Positions 35,793 to 46,327 of a stretch of 64,000 nt of DNA are shown one piece after another. Position 1 is the first letter of the stretch, and the number at the start of each line of letters is the position of its first letter. Origin of the DNA: an uncultured Methylococcaceae bacterium (lineage in GTDB: Bacteria; Pseudomonadota; Gammaproteobacteria; Methylococcales; Methylomonadaceae); the NCBI GenBank assembly GCA_903938485.1, contig CAJADF010000049.1:1-64000 (forward strand), given 5' to 3'. The notes under the pieces were generated by a model. It did no database searches and was not told the origin of the DNA. It saw only the letters and a program-made list of their open reading frames with translations. The translations under genes and the position numbers were made by a program.

Positions 35793-38042
35793 GTGTACGA
35801 GCCTAAAGAAAAACAATTTCAAACTGATGACTCATCTCAAGCTGATAATACAGAAATATCATTAAGCAGCATAATCAATGTAATCTGGCTTAGAAGAAAA
35901 TTACTAATTAGTGTCACATTACTAATTAGTTTAGCAGCAATCTTAACTATTTATCAATTGATACCCAGATATACAGCCACTACACAATTATTAATTGGCA
36001 TTAATTCTGCAAAAGTAGTAGATATACAAGAAGTTATGACAGGAAACCTAAACGGTGACTCTGCGGTTATTGGTGAAATGGAAGTCATTAAGTCACGTGA
36101 ATTGGCAAGAAAAATAATCGAGCACCTTCAACTCGATCAATATGAAGAATTTAACCCTAAACTCAAAAAACCAGGGTTTTTAGCTCAATTAAATCCCAAA
36201 AACTGGATTCCAGATAACTGGAAAGAATCAATGGGGTTTGAAGAAGTTAAAACTGGCAGTGACGATGAAAAAGAAGAAGCTAGACTGACTAATTTAACAA
36301 ACACTTTTCTTAGTAAATTAACCGTTTCTCAAATTAAACGATCACAAGTCATTAACATAGCAGTTGAATCTGAGGATCCAAAATTAGCGGCAAAAATTGC
36401 TAACGAAGTAGCTGATAAATATATAGTTGGTCAATTACAAGCAAAATTTGATGCTACCAAAAAAGCGACTGATTGGTTAAATGACCAATTAGGCGAATTA
36501 AAAGAAAAACTAGAATCATCTGAAAGAGCTGTAGAAAACTATCGTAAATCACACGACTTAGTTGAAGTGAGTAAAGGTACTGGATTAACACAACAACAAC
36601 TCTCTGAAATTAACAGCCAATTAATTATAGCCCGTGCTCAAAGAGCAGAAGCGGAAGCAAAATACCAACAAGTAGAATCTATTCTTCGCAGTGGACGAGA
36701 AATTGACAGTGTTTCTGAAGTATTAAATTCAAGTTTAATTGCTACTTTACGCTCTCAAGAATCTGAAGTTCAGAGAAAATATTCGGAAATGCTTGTTGAA
36801 TATGGGGCTCGCCATCCCCGTATGATTCAAATGCAAGCCGAATTAACAGATGTTAAAAATAAAATAGATTCCGAAGTTAAGAAGATAGCTGCAGGATTAC
36901 GCCATAGCCTTGATGTAGCTCATGCTCGGGAAGATAGCCTTTCAACCAGCTTGAAACAAATGGAAACAAAAACCTCAGGAAACAATCAGGCCGAGGTTGA
37001 TTTACATGCGCTAGAACGTGAAGCAACTGCAAATAAAGCGTTATTTGAAACTTTTCTTGGAAGATTTAAAGAAACTGCATCAACACAAGGTATAGAACAA
37101 GCAGATGCTAGGGTCATTTCATTTGCAGAAGTTCCTTTATTAGCATCATTCCCTAAGAAAAATTTAATGATTTCTGTAAGTATCATTGGCGCATTATTCT
37201 TTGGAGTATTTCTAATCTTTGTATTAGAAATGTTACACCCAGGTATACGCTCACCGGAGCAAGTACAAGAGTTATTTAATATGGCAACCCTAGGTATTGT
37301 TCCAAAGGTAGGCGATATTAAAGTAGCACCACATCAATATTTACTAGATAAACCCCACTCTTCTCTTGCAGAAGCAATTAATACCCTTAGAATTTCGCTT
37401 TCATTACTTAATCCAGACACGGATGTTAAAACGGTATTAGTTACGTCATCCGTTCCAGGTGAAGGCAAATCAACATTATGTAGTCTACTTGCCCGTCACT
37501 CTGCTGCTGCAGGTAAGAAGGTAGTTCTGATTGACTGTGATTTACGCCGCCCTTCTATAGGTAAAATATTCAATATTGATAAAACGACTTTAGGTTTAAC
37601 TGATTTATTAATGAATCATGACTTATCAATAAACGATTTACTCGTTAATGACCCAGCAACTGGAATGAAAATATTAACTCGGGGACATTCAGCTTTTGTA
37701 AACCCCAGTGATTTATTTGCGTCTCATCGCATGAAATCAATCATAGATAACTTATACAAAGATTATGATCTTATTATTCTAGATTCTGCACCAATAATGG
37801 CTGTTCCGGATACGCGCATTATTGCAAAGCTTGCTGACAAAACATTATTTGTATTGAATTGGGACGACACACCTAAAAAAGTAGTTGCAAGCGCATTAAG
37901 CATATTAAACAAAGATGATAAGAGCAATGTTGCAGGCATAGTGCTACAAAAAGTAAATTTAGAGCAATATGGTCGTTATGGATATGGTGACTCAGGCTAT
38001 TATTACTCTTACGGTCGATACAAAGAGTATTACACTAGCTAA
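35793..38042 (+). CDS. Polysaccharide co-polymerase with tyrosine autokinase domain (Wzc/GumC type)
   Basis: This inner-membrane protein controls chain length and export of a surface polysaccharide. The 749-aa product starts at GTG. It has a Wzz domain with membrane segments near 35-55 and 455-475, a long coiled-coil periplasmic part, then a BY-kinase domain with Walker A SSVPGEGKSTL (about 551-561), Walker A' VLIDCDLRRPS and Walker B LIILDSAP. The C-terminal tail is Tyr-rich (YGRYGYGDSGYYYSYGRY), the expected autophosphorylation cluster. It probably works with the two genes upstream. Confidence 0.95.
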   Translation: MYEPKEKQFQTDDSSQADNTEISLSSIINVIWLRRKLLISVTLLISLAAILTIYQLIPRYTATTQLLIGINSAKVVDIQEVMTGNLNGDSAVIGEMEVIKSRELARKIIEHLQLDQYEEFNPKLKKPGFLAQLNPKNWIPDNWKESMGFEEVKTGSDDEKEEARLTNLTNTFLSKLTVSQIKRSQVINIAVESEDPKLAAKIANEVADKYIVGQLQAKFDATKKATDWLNDQLGELKEKLESSERAVENYRKSHDLVEVSKGTGLTQQQLSEINSQLIIARAQRAEAEAKYQQVESILRSGREIDSVSEVLNSSLIATLRSQESEVQRKYSEMLVEYGARHPRMIQMQAELTDVKNKIDSEVKKIAAGLRHSLDVAHAREDSLSTSLKQMETKTSGNNQAEVDLHALEREATANKALFETFLGRFKETASTQGIEQADARVISFAEVPLLASFPKKNLMISVSIIGALFFGVFLIFVLEMLHPGIRSPEQVQELFNMATLGIVPKVGDIKVAPHQYLLDKPHSSLAEAINTLRISLSLLNPDTDVKTVLVTSSVPGEGKSTLCSLLARHSAAAGKKVVLIDCDLRRPSIGKIFNIDKTTLGLTDLLMNHDLSINDLLVNDPATGMKILTRGHSAFVNPSDLFASHRMKSIIDNLYKDYDLIILDSAPIMAVPDTRIIAKLADKTLFVLNWDDTPKKVVASALSILNKDDKSNVAGIVLQKVNLEQYGRYGYGDSGYYYSYGRYKEYYTS

Positions 38043-38047
38043 TAAAC

Positions 38048-38740
38048 ATGCTAAAACACTATCTAGATAATAGCCCATCTAAAATTGCTACTATAGGTGT
38101 CATTTTATGTTGCTGGCTATTATCCTTAGCAACCCCCCGTTTACTTGCTAACTTATACACACTCTATCCTGATACAGTATCACAACAAATTAACAAAGAA
38201 TTTACATCTAATGTCTATGAAATTTGTATTAATGATATAAATAAAAGCATTAACTTAATAAATGACTCTAAAAACTCAGACTTATTAAGTCTGTTTTATT
38301 TAAAACTTTATGACATCACACCGAGAGAAAAATTTACAATTAGACATGATATATTACAAAAATCTTATGAAGCGCTAATCCAAAGTCTGTCCATCAACCC
38401 GATTTCACCATCCGACTGGCTACAATTAGCCTCTTTAAATTCACAGCTAAACAAACCCAACCAAACTATTATAAGCGCTCTCCGCTTATCCTTTTACACG
38501 GGTCCTGTAGAGCCAGAACTAACGTTAGATAGACTAAAATTCAGCTACAAATATTACGCTGATTTTGATGATGAAATGCGTAACCTATTTAATTATCAAC
38601 TGATAGTACTCTGGAACTTATATCCTGCAGAGTTAGTTAAGTTTGTAAAAACACATCCTGATTCAAAATCCATAGCACTTAACGCTTTAATAAATTCACC
38701 AGAAGCTTTAGAAAACCTAAGTAAAGCGCTGAACCCATAA
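38048..38740 (+). CDS. Membrane-anchored protein of the polysaccharide locus, unknown function
   Basis: This 230-aa protein is not recognised. It has one N-terminal membrane segment (about residues 15-35) and a helical soluble remainder, probably periplasmic. SINPISPSDWLQLASLNSQLNKPNQTII resembles part of a tetratricopeptide-like repeat. It starts 5 bp after the kinase gene, so it is almost certainly co-transcribed and may assist polysaccharide assembly. Similar small unknowns are common at the end of such operons. Confidence 0.75.
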   Translation: MLKHYLDNSPSKIATIGVILCCWLLSLATPRLLANLYTLYPDTVSQQINKEFTSNVYEICINDINKSINLINDSKNSDLLSLFYLKLYDITPREKFTIRHDILQKSYEALIQSLSINPISPSDWLQLASLNSQLNKPNQTIISALRLSFYTGPVEPELTLDRLKFSYKYYADFDDEMRNLFNYQLIVLWNLYPAELVKFVKTHPDSKSIALNALINSPEALENLSKALNP

Positions 38741-38956
38741 GTCAACTTAGTCTAAATGTAGAATTTGTTTGCAATAAACTATTTTACGCAGTAGAATCAG
38801 TTCTAGACCTTCAAACACTTACCTCTAAAAAAGTGTGTTCCATTAAATGCCGTAGACCACCCGACCTCTTTATTAGTTTAGCCTCACTAATATTGTTTCT
38901 GTTTTTTAACAAATATCAATGTAAGAACCCATTGCTATACTAACAAAAGGTTTATT

Positions 38957-41203
38957 ATGTCAAACTCACTTCTAATCAATAAGCTAATTACAAACCCAAA
39001 CATCCTTAATCAATTAATACAACCTAACTTTTACGAAATAACGGCATCTGAACCTTTGCCTTTGATTGTAACAAGTGACAAATCCTACACACTTAATAGT
39101 TTACAAGATGGTCTTGTTCTTACAGGTATAAATGCTATTAACGGAACAGGAAATTATAAAAGCAACAGCATAATAGGCAATAGTGCCGCAAACATAATCA
39201 ATGGCAAAGGCGGCGCAGACTATATGCTCGGCGGCTTGGGCAATGATCTCTATATAGTAGATAATATCAATGACATAGTCTTCGAAGACTCATCAAAACT
39301 TACAGAAATTGATACGATAGCAAGCTCAGTAACTTACACCCTTCCAGAAAATGTAGAAATCTTAATACTCACAGGGACTGCAAATATTAACGGAACGGGT
39401 AATAATATAAACGATTCAATTAAAGGAAATACATCTAATAACAGTCTATTAGGCGGCATAGGAAATGATACCCTTAATGGTGGTGGAGGTAGAGATACCT
39501 TAACGGGAGGAACTGGTGACACCACATTCATTGTTAACACAGGTATCAGCTCAATATTAGATCTAGGAGATGGAGAAGATTCGTTAACTATAGCAAAAAA
39601 TGCTATTGCAAATGCAATCATACATTCAGATTGGACAGCGACTAATAATACTCAAAATAATGGTACGACAAATATCATCACCGACGGATATAGCGTTGAT
39701 CTAACATCAACCATAGGGAACAACGGCTTCAAACTCACTAATATGGGTAGAGGTACTTTTTTAAATGGGTCTATAAATGCAGATACCATCATTGGAGGGA
39801 CCGGTAACGATACCATGAATGGTGGCTATGGAAAAAATCAACTAACCGGCGGATCGGGAGACACCACATTTATAGTTAACAATGGCTATAGCACAATATC
39901 AGATTTAGGAAATGGAGCCGATAGTTTAGTAGTTGGCTCCAGTGGAACAGCAGAAGCGACCTTATATGCCGATTGGACAGCCGATACAACAACAAGTAAT
40001 GAGGGTACTGCACAATTAACCACAAATGGTTTCTATGTAGATTTAAAAGAAACATCTGGACACTCTGGTTTTAAATTAAGAAATTTAAGCCATACGGCTA
40101 CACATCTTACCGGCTCATCAAACTCTGATAGCATCAGTTGTGGATCAGGAAATGACACTATCTATGGGTTTATTGGAACAGATACATTGATAGGCGGTAA
40201 AGGTATTGATTCATTAGTCATCTCAGGCATTGATAACACAGACCTAAACATTGCAACGGATACTCAAATAACCAAGATTTTGGAAATTAATGCCTATAAC
40301 TCAATAACCGCTAATAATATAAATTTATTACATCAATCAGAAGGTTTCACCATTCTTGCAAGTACTCATGGCGACACCATAGTCGGCGGCATGGGGTCTG
40401 ACAATATTACCGGAAGTCAAGGGATTGATAAAATAACTGGCGCCGATGGTGATACCTTAACCGGTGGACTAGGATCAGATCAATTTATTATCATTACCCC
40501 TGTATCTATTCCATACAAAAATGCTGGGGCTACCTCTATCACAGATCTTGGTAATGGCGAAGATACGTTAATAGTCCATTCTAATGCCATATTAAACGCT
40601 ACTTTGACTAATAACTGGACTGCAACCGCAGATACTATTAACGAAGGTAAAGTAACACTGACAAGTAATGGCTACGATGTTGAATTAAGTAACGCTACAG
40701 GAGGAGACGGTTATACTCTTATTAATACTGGAACTAGCGCCTTATTAGTGGGTTCTGCATACGCAGACACTATCATTGGAGGAAAAAGTAATGATACATT
40801 GGAGGGTGGAGCATCAAAAAATATTTTAACGGGGGGGTTGGGTAACGATACCTTCTGGTTTAATACTGAAATGAGTAGTGGACAACCCAACACTAACACA
40901 AATACTATCACTGACTTTAACACCACAACCCAACGAGATATTCTGTTATTTTCAGAATCAATTTATTTATCCTTAACACCAAAAAGCACAATTGATCAAA
41001 ATATATTAAGTAAAGATTTTTTCTCGGGACCCTCTACAAAAAATACAGATTACGGACAGGCCTACATCATTTACAATACCAAAACAGGGATATTAAGTTA
41101 CGACTCCCATGATATGGGATCTTCAGCAACAATTATCGGTACACTCGGTATTTATAGCCACCCTGCACTTGCATATACTGATATATATATTTTAACTACT
41201 TAA
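38957..41203 (+). CDS. RTX-type calcium-binding secreted protein
   Basis: The 748-aa product contains several blocks of the glycine- and aspartate-rich nonapeptide repeat (for example GGLGNDLYIVDN, GGIGNDTLNGGGGRDTLTGG, GGTGNDTMNGG) that bind calcium in parallel beta-rolls. Between the blocks lies a roughly 120-residue unit repeated about three times, each with a Trp-Thr-Ala and a VDL or VEL core. The C-terminal part (YNTKTGILSYDSHD) resembles type I secretion substrates. No cleavable signal peptide is seen. No type I exporter is encoded nearby. It could be a surface-layer or biofilm protein. Confidence 0.88.
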   Translation: MSNSLLINKLITNPNILNQLIQPNFYEITASEPLPLIVTSDKSYTLNSLQDGLVLTGINAINGTGNYKSNSIIGNSAANIINGKGGADYMLGGLGNDLYIVDNINDIVFEDSSKLTEIDTIASSVTYTLPENVEILILTGTANINGTGNNINDSIKGNTSNNSLLGGIGNDTLNGGGGRDTLTGGTGDTTFIVNTGISSILDLGDGEDSLTIAKNAIANAIIHSDWTATNNTQNNGTTNIITDGYSVDLTSTIGNNGFKLTNMGRGTFLNGSINADTIIGGTGNDTMNGGYGKNQLTGGSGDTTFIVNNGYSTISDLGNGADSLVVGSSGTAEATLYADWTADTTTSNEGTAQLTTNGFYVDLKETSGHSGFKLRNLSHTATHLTGSSNSDSISCGSGNDTIYGFIGTDTLIGGKGIDSLVISGIDNTDLNIATDTQITKILEINAYNSITANNINLLHQSEGFTILASTHGDTIVGGMGSDNITGSQGIDKITGADGDTLTGGLGSDQFIIITPVSIPYKNAGATSITDLGNGEDTLIVHSNAILNATLTNNWTATADTINEGKVTLTSNGYDVELSNATGGDGYTLINTGTSALLVGSAYADTIIGGKSNDTLEGGASKNILTGGLGNDTFWFNTEMSSGQPNTNTNTITDFNTTTQRDILLFSESIYLSLTPKSTIDQNILSKDFFSGPSTKNTDYGQAYIIYNTKTGILSYDSHDMGSSATIIGTLGIYSHPALAYTDIYILTT

Positions 41204-41235
41204 GTATTAAAGCATCTTATAGATGCGTTCATTTT

Positions 41236-41268
41236 AAAAAAAAGGGAGTGTTAACTCCCTTTTTTTTT
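41236..41268 (+). terminator. Rho-independent terminator after the first RTX gene
   Basis: GGGAGT, loop GTTA and ACTCCC (41244-41259) are followed by a nine-base T-run. The stem extends through flanking A/T pairs. It lies 33 bp after the stop codon and should end transcription of the first RTX gene separately from the second. Confidence 0.92.
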
Positions 41269-41492
41269 GTCATAAATAATTAATATTTAAAAATAGATAA
41301 TTTAATAAAAAAACTTAATTAACATTTGGAGAATAGTAAGTAATAACAATACTCAAAATTTAATTGTAAAAATAAATTTATTTGTTATAGTACGAAAAAA
41401 ATTATGGTTAATTATCTGATTTAAATTAAGATGAATTGACAAAGTATTAAACCAAAAGATCTGTTAAAGGGATCTAATACTCAATAAATTTT

Positions 41493-41529
41493 CAGGGTGC
41501 ATTAATTTTTCATAACTAATGACACCCTG
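41493..41529 (+). promoter_or_regulatory. Hairpin in the 5' region of the second RTX gene
   Basis: CAGGGTGCATTA pairs with TAATGACACCCTG except for one bulged A, around a 12-base loop. It ends 34 bp before the ATG of the second RTX gene. No T-run follows immediately. It could be an mRNA-stabilising 5' hairpin or an operator; function is inferred from position only. Confidence 0.5.
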
Positions 41530-41563
41530 ATTGAACATTTACAATCTAAATAAAGAGCCTACT

Positions 41564-43612
41564 ATGTCAGAAAATAATGTTAGCACTCCAACCTATAAAA
41601 CTGTGTACAAAAACCAATCGTACACCTTGAAAAACAATGAGGATGCACTTAGCCTGACGGGCACACAAGCCATTAATGGCACAGGAAATGACAAACCCAA
41701 CTTTATCGAAGGTAATAACGCAGCAAACATCCTTGATGGTAAAGGAAATGCAGACACTTTGTATGGTGGTTTAGGCAATGATTTATACATCGTTGACAAT
41801 GCGAATGATTACATTGATGACTCAATTATCACTGATGCAACAATTGACCCATCAACGGTTGACAGATCAAATGAAATCAATAGGGTTGCAAGTTCAGTAG
41901 ATTACACTTTGCTTGATAATCAGCATTTTAAAATCTTAATGCTTACTGGTTCTGCAGATATTAATGGCACGGGTAACCAGGAAGATTTCAACTACATCAA
42001 AGGCAACAGTGGAAATAATATTTTAACGGGCTTTGCTGTTAATGAAACACTTGACGGTGGCGCTGGACATGATACTTTAAACGGTAGCACTGGTAATGAT
42101 ACTTATGTGATTAATGATGTCGCAGACGTTATTAATGAACCGAGTGGTAGCAGTATTGATACAGTTGTAAGTTCTGTAACTTACACTCTTGGATCAAACT
42201 TAGAAAACCTTACGCTTACAGGCAAAAATACAACGGGAACTGGTAATGACTTAGCTAACACGCTAATAAGTGATGCAAAAAACACTACCTTAACAGGCGG
42301 AAATGGTGCAGCAAGTTTTATTATCAAAAGTGGCTCAAGCACAATTACAAACTTCGGCGGATTAAAAGGTGACTCATTATCTGTATCTAAAGCAGCTTCC
42401 GCTTCGGTTACCCTTAACTCCCGCCTAGATTCAAATAATAATAGTATCGTAAACAATGGGTCAGTAACCATTATTTCAAATGGGGCACCTGTTGATTTAA
42501 GCCATGCATCAGGTTCATCAGGTTTCAAAATTGTTAGTAATGGGACGAGTGGTATTTTAATTTCCGGATCGGTAAACGCAGACACCATTATCGGTGGACT
42601 AGGTAATGACACAATTCAAGGATACACAATAGGTGACATTATTGATGGTGGGAAAGACTCAGGATCATCACAAACAAATTATTTAGTGCTTAATGGGAAT
42701 CTTAATAACCCTACTGATCAACAAATCAATAATATTGATCAAATTAGTATTGATCCAAATTTTAGTAATGTTGATACGGGCATCACTATTAATTTAGCGA
42801 ATCAATCAGAAGGTTTTACCAGCATTACTGGAGGAATGGGTGATGATACAATCACCGGTGGAAAAGGCAATGACACTTTACGCGGTAACGGCGGAAGTAA
42901 CACATTCAATGTATTAAGTGGTAAAGATACTATTTTAGATTTCAACCCGGATAGTAATGATGGTGATACTTTGCATGTCGCTAGTAAAGCAACAGCAACT
43001 ATAGTGCTAACTCAAAATTTAACTCCAACTAACAATATAACTTTAGATAAAACAGCCAGTTTAACTATTTTACTAAATGACTATAATGATATTACTTCTG
43101 TTGATGTTAGCTGGCAAGAGACCGGTTCAAAAGGGTTCGTAATCCAAAATAGTAAAACACAAGGAGTGGTTATCATTGGCTCTGATAATGCTGACAGCAT
43201 TGTAGCTGGAGCCGGTGGAGATACTATATCAAGTGGCCTTGGTAACGACACTTTAATAGGTGGAAGCGGATCAGATACTTTCGTTTTTGATAGCGCTATC
43301 AATTCTAAAACTAATGTTGATAAGATATCTGGTTTCACATCAGGACAAGATACTATCGAATTGCTTAGTTCAATTTTTGGTGGAACAACAACTCCCGCAA
43401 TATCTTCTATTACTGATTCAAACTTTATTTCTAATGAAAGAGGATCACAACCTAACCATGGAAACTATAATTTCCTTTATAGCACAAGCAAAGGCACGTT
43501 AAGTTACGACGCTGATGGTGCTGGTCATTCCTTTTCTCCTGTAGTTATTGCAATATTAGGTACTGGGAATGATCACCCAGCTCTTAAAGCAAGTGACCTT
43601 TCATTAGTATGA
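41564..43612 (+). CDS. RTX-type calcium-binding secreted protein, paralogue of the upstream gene
   Basis: From ATG 41564 (AAGAG about 7 nt before it) the product is 682 aa; a TTG 11 codons earlier is less likely. Its N-terminus (AINGTGN, then GGLGNDLYIVDNAND) matches the first RTX protein closely, so the two arose by duplication. Calcium-binding repeats such as GGKGNDTLRGNGG and GGSGSDTFVFDS alternate with longer beta-rich units. The C-terminus (GTLSYDADGAGHSF) is typical of type I secretion substrates. No protease or lipase motif was seen. Confidence 0.88.
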   Translation: MSENNVSTPTYKTVYKNQSYTLKNNEDALSLTGTQAINGTGNDKPNFIEGNNAANILDGKGNADTLYGGLGNDLYIVDNANDYIDDSIITDATIDPSTVDRSNEINRVASSVDYTLLDNQHFKILMLTGSADINGTGNQEDFNYIKGNSGNNILTGFAVNETLDGGAGHDTLNGSTGNDTYVINDVADVINEPSGSSIDTVVSSVTYTLGSNLENLTLTGKNTTGTGNDLANTLISDAKNTTLTGGNGAASFIIKSGSSTITNFGGLKGDSLSVSKAASASVTLNSRLDSNNNSIVNNGSVTIISNGAPVDLSHASGSSGFKIVSNGTSGILISGSVNADTIIGGLGNDTIQGYTIGDIIDGGKDSGSSQTNYLVLNGNLNNPTDQQINNIDQISIDPNFSNVDTGITINLANQSEGFTSITGGMGDDTITGGKGNDTLRGNGGSNTFNVLSGKDTILDFNPDSNDGDTLHVASKATATIVLTQNLTPTNNITLDKTASLTILLNDYNDITSVDVSWQETGSKGFVIQNSKTQGVVIIGSDNADSIVAGAGGDTISSGLGNDTLIGGSGSDTFVFDSAINSKTNVDKISGFTSGQDTIELLSSIFGGTTTPAISSITDSNFISNERGSQPNHGNYNFLYSTSKGTLSYDADGAGHSFSPVVIAILGTGNDHPALKASDLSLV

Positions 43613-43632
43613 GGATAACTGGTAATTATAAT

Positions 43633-43669
43633 GCCATAAAAAAGGGGGCTTAGCCCCCTTTTTTATGGC
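43633..43669. terminator. Strong terminator after the second RTX gene, usable on both strands
   Basis: A perfect 17-bp stem, GCCATAAAAAAGGGGGC and its complement, closes a three-base loop, with A6 and T6 inside the stem. It lies 20 bp after the RTX stop codon and would also stop transcription from rhlE, which converges from the right. Confidence 0.93.
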
Positions 43670-43834
43670 TAAAATTATTCCCAAACATTTAACCTTTAAT
43701 TACTAATAAAAGCAGCGTTTAGCAAACTGAGAGTTAAGCGACAGATTTATTAACAAACACGAACTATTAAATTCTGATAAAGACTATTATTTTTAATGTT
43801 ATTAATAACAAACCTATCCATGTTATTTAATACA

Positions 43835-45115
43835 CTACTTAGAAGTTTTCACTTTTCCAGTTGCATTAATAATAGACTTTACCTTATCCATTGCCTTACC
43901 AGTTGACTTAACATTTCTATTGTTTCTTGGAGCCCTTTGTGGCCTAGGTTCTTCAGGCGGCATTGGAGGAGCAATCTTATCTGCCTCATAACCACTGACC
44001 TGCTCTCGTTTAATAGCCGCACCAATTAACTTTTCAACTTGTTTTAATGCCGGTAATTCATCGTGTGACACTAAAGAAATGGCCTTACCTTCTTCACCCG
44101 CTCTACCGGTACGACCAATCCTGTGGACATAATCTGCAGAAGAGCGGGGTAGTTCATAATTAACCACATAAGGTAACAAGGCAATATCAATCCCTCTAGC
44201 AGCAACATCGGTAGCCACCAACACTCTAACGTGTCCCGCTTTAAAACCGGCTAAGGCACTCGTTCTAGCCCCTTGACTTTTATTACCGTGGATAGCTGCC
44301 GCTTTAATATCGATTTTATTAAGCTTTTCAGTTAATCGATTTGCGCCATGTTTAGTACTTGTAAAGACTAACACCTGTTGCCATTGCTCTGTTTTAATTA
44401 GATGACAAAGCAATTCAGCTTTTTGAGTTTTATTGCATAAATACGCTACTTGCTCTACAGTTTCTGCGGCGATATTTCTGGCGGCCACTTCAATTTTAAT
44501 CGGATTAACTAATAAACCGGTAGTCAACTTACGAATTTCTTCAGAAAAAGTTGCAGAAAACAATAAGTTTTGACGTTTTTTGGGTAATAAAGCAATAATT
44601 TTCTTAATATCTCGAATAAAGCCCATATCCAACATACGATCAGCTTCATCTAAAACTAAACTTTCTACTTTATCCAACTTAACTGCATTTTGATTAACTA
44701 AATCAATTAATCGACCCGGTGTTGCGACTAACACGTCTACCCCACCTCTAAGCCTCATCATTTGAGGATTAATTTTAACGCCACCAAATACAACTTCTGT
44801 TTTTAATCTAGGATGGACATGTGCGCCATATTGACTGACAGACTCACCTACTTGCGCGGCTAATTCACGCGTGGGTGTTAAAATTAACACTCTAATAGGC
44901 CTATTAGAACTGTAGTGTTGTTGAGATAAACGATGTAATAGTGGTAAAGCAAAGCCTGCAGTCTTACCAGTACCTGTTTGGGCTGCAGCTAAAAGATCAT
45001 GGCCTTTTAAAACCGCAGGAATCGCTTGTTCTTGTATTGGCGACGGATGAGTATAACCCGCTTCTGCAATAGCTCTTAATAACGGATCTGATAGTCCGAG
45101 TTTAGTAAATGGCAT
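43835..45115 (-). CDS. rhlE: DEAD-box RNA helicase, RhlE type
   Basis: The 426-aa product is an ATP-dependent RNA helicase with the full DEAD-box set: Walker [41 protein letters not shown], and [10 protein letters not shown]. The short C-terminal extension is basic and proline-rich (about 390-426), as in RhlE proteins that work in ribosome assembly or with the RNA degradosome. It lacks the DbpA domain, so it is distinct from the helicase at 23202. Confidence 0.92.
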   Translation of the reverse strand: MPFTKLGLSDPLLRAIAEAGYTHPSPIQEQAIPAVLKGHDLLAAAQTGTGKTAGFALPLLHRLSQQHYSSNRPIRVLILTPTRELAAQVGESVSQYGAHVHPRLKTEVVFGGVKINPQMMRLRGGVDVLVATPGRLIDLVNQNAVKLDKVESLVLDEADRMLDMGFIRDIKKIIALLPKKRQNLLFSATFSEEIRKLTTGLLVNPIKIEVAARNIAAETVEQVAYLCNKTQKAELLCHLIKTEQWQQVLVFTSTKHGANRLTEKLNKIDIKAAAIHGNKSQGARTSALAGFKAGHVRVLVATDVAARGIDIALLPYVVNYELPRSSADYVHRIGRTGRAGEEGKAISLVSHDELPALKQVEKLIGAAIKREQVSGYEADKIAPPMPPEEPRPQRAPRNNRNVKSTGKAMDKVKSIINATGKVKTSK

Positions 45116-45403
45116 TTAATTTCCTCTGAATGGAATGCATCACTTGAATATTTAAAAGCATTACTTAACAATAGAATTTTAAATTAACAAGGACTTAAGG
45201 GGGGCTTATACAAGCAATCTTACTAGACTAGCGGGGTATTTGAACTAACGCTGCGCTTGTTGATCAAGCAATTGATTTATTAGACTAACTTAGCAACTAA
45301 CTTCGTCTATAATAAAAATGTATTTTAATCTAACCTTGAATGCAATAATAGCATGAACACACTCAAGGTAACAGTGTAAATCGTCATAACCACATAAAGC
45401 ACA

Positions 45404-46180
45404 TTGAAAACTCTTATTAAAAACCTTTTTAAATCTAAATCCATACCCCCCTTATTAACTGGCTTGGCAGATCAACAACGTATTTATTGTATTGGTGATA
45501 TTCACGGTCGAGTTGATTTACTTTATCAATTACACAAACTTATTATCGCAGACAGTGATAATTATCATGGGACTAAAACTCTCGTTTACTTAGGTGATTA
45601 TATTGATAGAGGATCAGAATCAAAACAGGTGTTAGACTGTTTACTTGATGAAACTCAACTAACAAGCTTTAAAAAAGTGTATTTGCTAGGCAACCACGAA
45701 CAAGTTTTATTGCAATTTCTTTATACAGATGATGCGCATATTGCAAATGATTGGTTTAAATTTGGCGGCCTTGCTACTTTAATGAGTTATGGTGTTGAAT
45801 TACGTGGCATACCAACACTGAAAGATTTAGCCCGAATACGAACTGAACTACATAATAAAATTCCTAAACAACATTTAGACTTTTATAAAAACCTATCATT
45901 TTATTACGAGGCAGGCGATTATTTCTTTGTACACGCAGGCATTAAACCAAAATTAAAACTCGATAAACAAAGACCAGAAGATTTATTGTGGATTCGTGAT
46001 GAATTTATTACCAGTCAATTATTTCATGGCAAAATAATTGTACATGGTCACACTGTTAGTCCAGAACCCGAATTACTTAGCAATCGCATTGGTATCGATA
46101 CCGGTGCCTATAGCAGTGGAAAATTGACTTGTGCTGTTTTAGAGAATTTAAACTGTAACTTTATACAAACGAGTCAATAA
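45404..46180 (+). CDS. Serine/threonine-protein-phosphatase-like metallophosphoesterase
   Basis: The 258-aa product has the complete calcineurin-type metal-binding set: GDIHGRVDLL, GDYIDRGSESKQVL, GNHEQV, a later His in FVHAGIKP, and HGHTVSPEPE. These place it with bacterial PrpA/PrpB-type protein phosphatases; an ApaH-like diadenosine tetraphosphatase is the main alternative. The start is a TTG with a weak ribosome site, so the true start may differ. It has no signal peptide. Confidence 0.85.
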   Translation: MKTLIKNLFKSKSIPPLLTGLADQQRIYCIGDIHGRVDLLYQLHKLIIADSDNYHGTKTLVYLGDYIDRGSESKQVLDCLLDETQLTSFKKVYLLGNHEQVLLQFLYTDDAHIANDWFKFGGLATLMSYGVELRGIPTLKDLARIRTELHNKIPKQHLDFYKNLSFYYEAGDYFFVHAGIKPKLKLDKQRPEDLLWIRDEFITSQLFHGKIIVHGHTVSPEPELLSNRIGIDTGAYSSGKLTCAVLENLNCNFIQTSQ

Positions 46181-46327
46181 TCAATTCAATTAACAGATCA
46201 TTAATTGATATTACTCACATTTGTATAATCTAGACATAATATTTTATTTATTTAATTTAATTAATTAATTATAATTAAACGACCACTTATAGTATGCCAC
46301 CCTTACTATTAACAAATTAAAATATCT

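Larger units (their letters stand above)
41204..41563. other. Region between the two RTX genes
   Basis: This 360-bp gap holds the terminator at 41236-41268, a very AT-rich middle, and a strong hairpin at 41493-41529. A promoter for the second RTX gene is expected, but no pair of elements could be assigned with confidence. Confidence 0.5.

Noticed and set aside
40831-40837. G7 run in the first RTX gene as a phase-variation switch
   Set aside because: It lies late in the gene within a Gly-rich repeat where G runs are expected from the protein sequence; kept only in the overall run count.
42181-43338. Minus-strand open frames opposite the second RTX gene
   Set aside because: Proline- and valine-rich shadows of the Gly/Asp/Thr repeats on the other strand.
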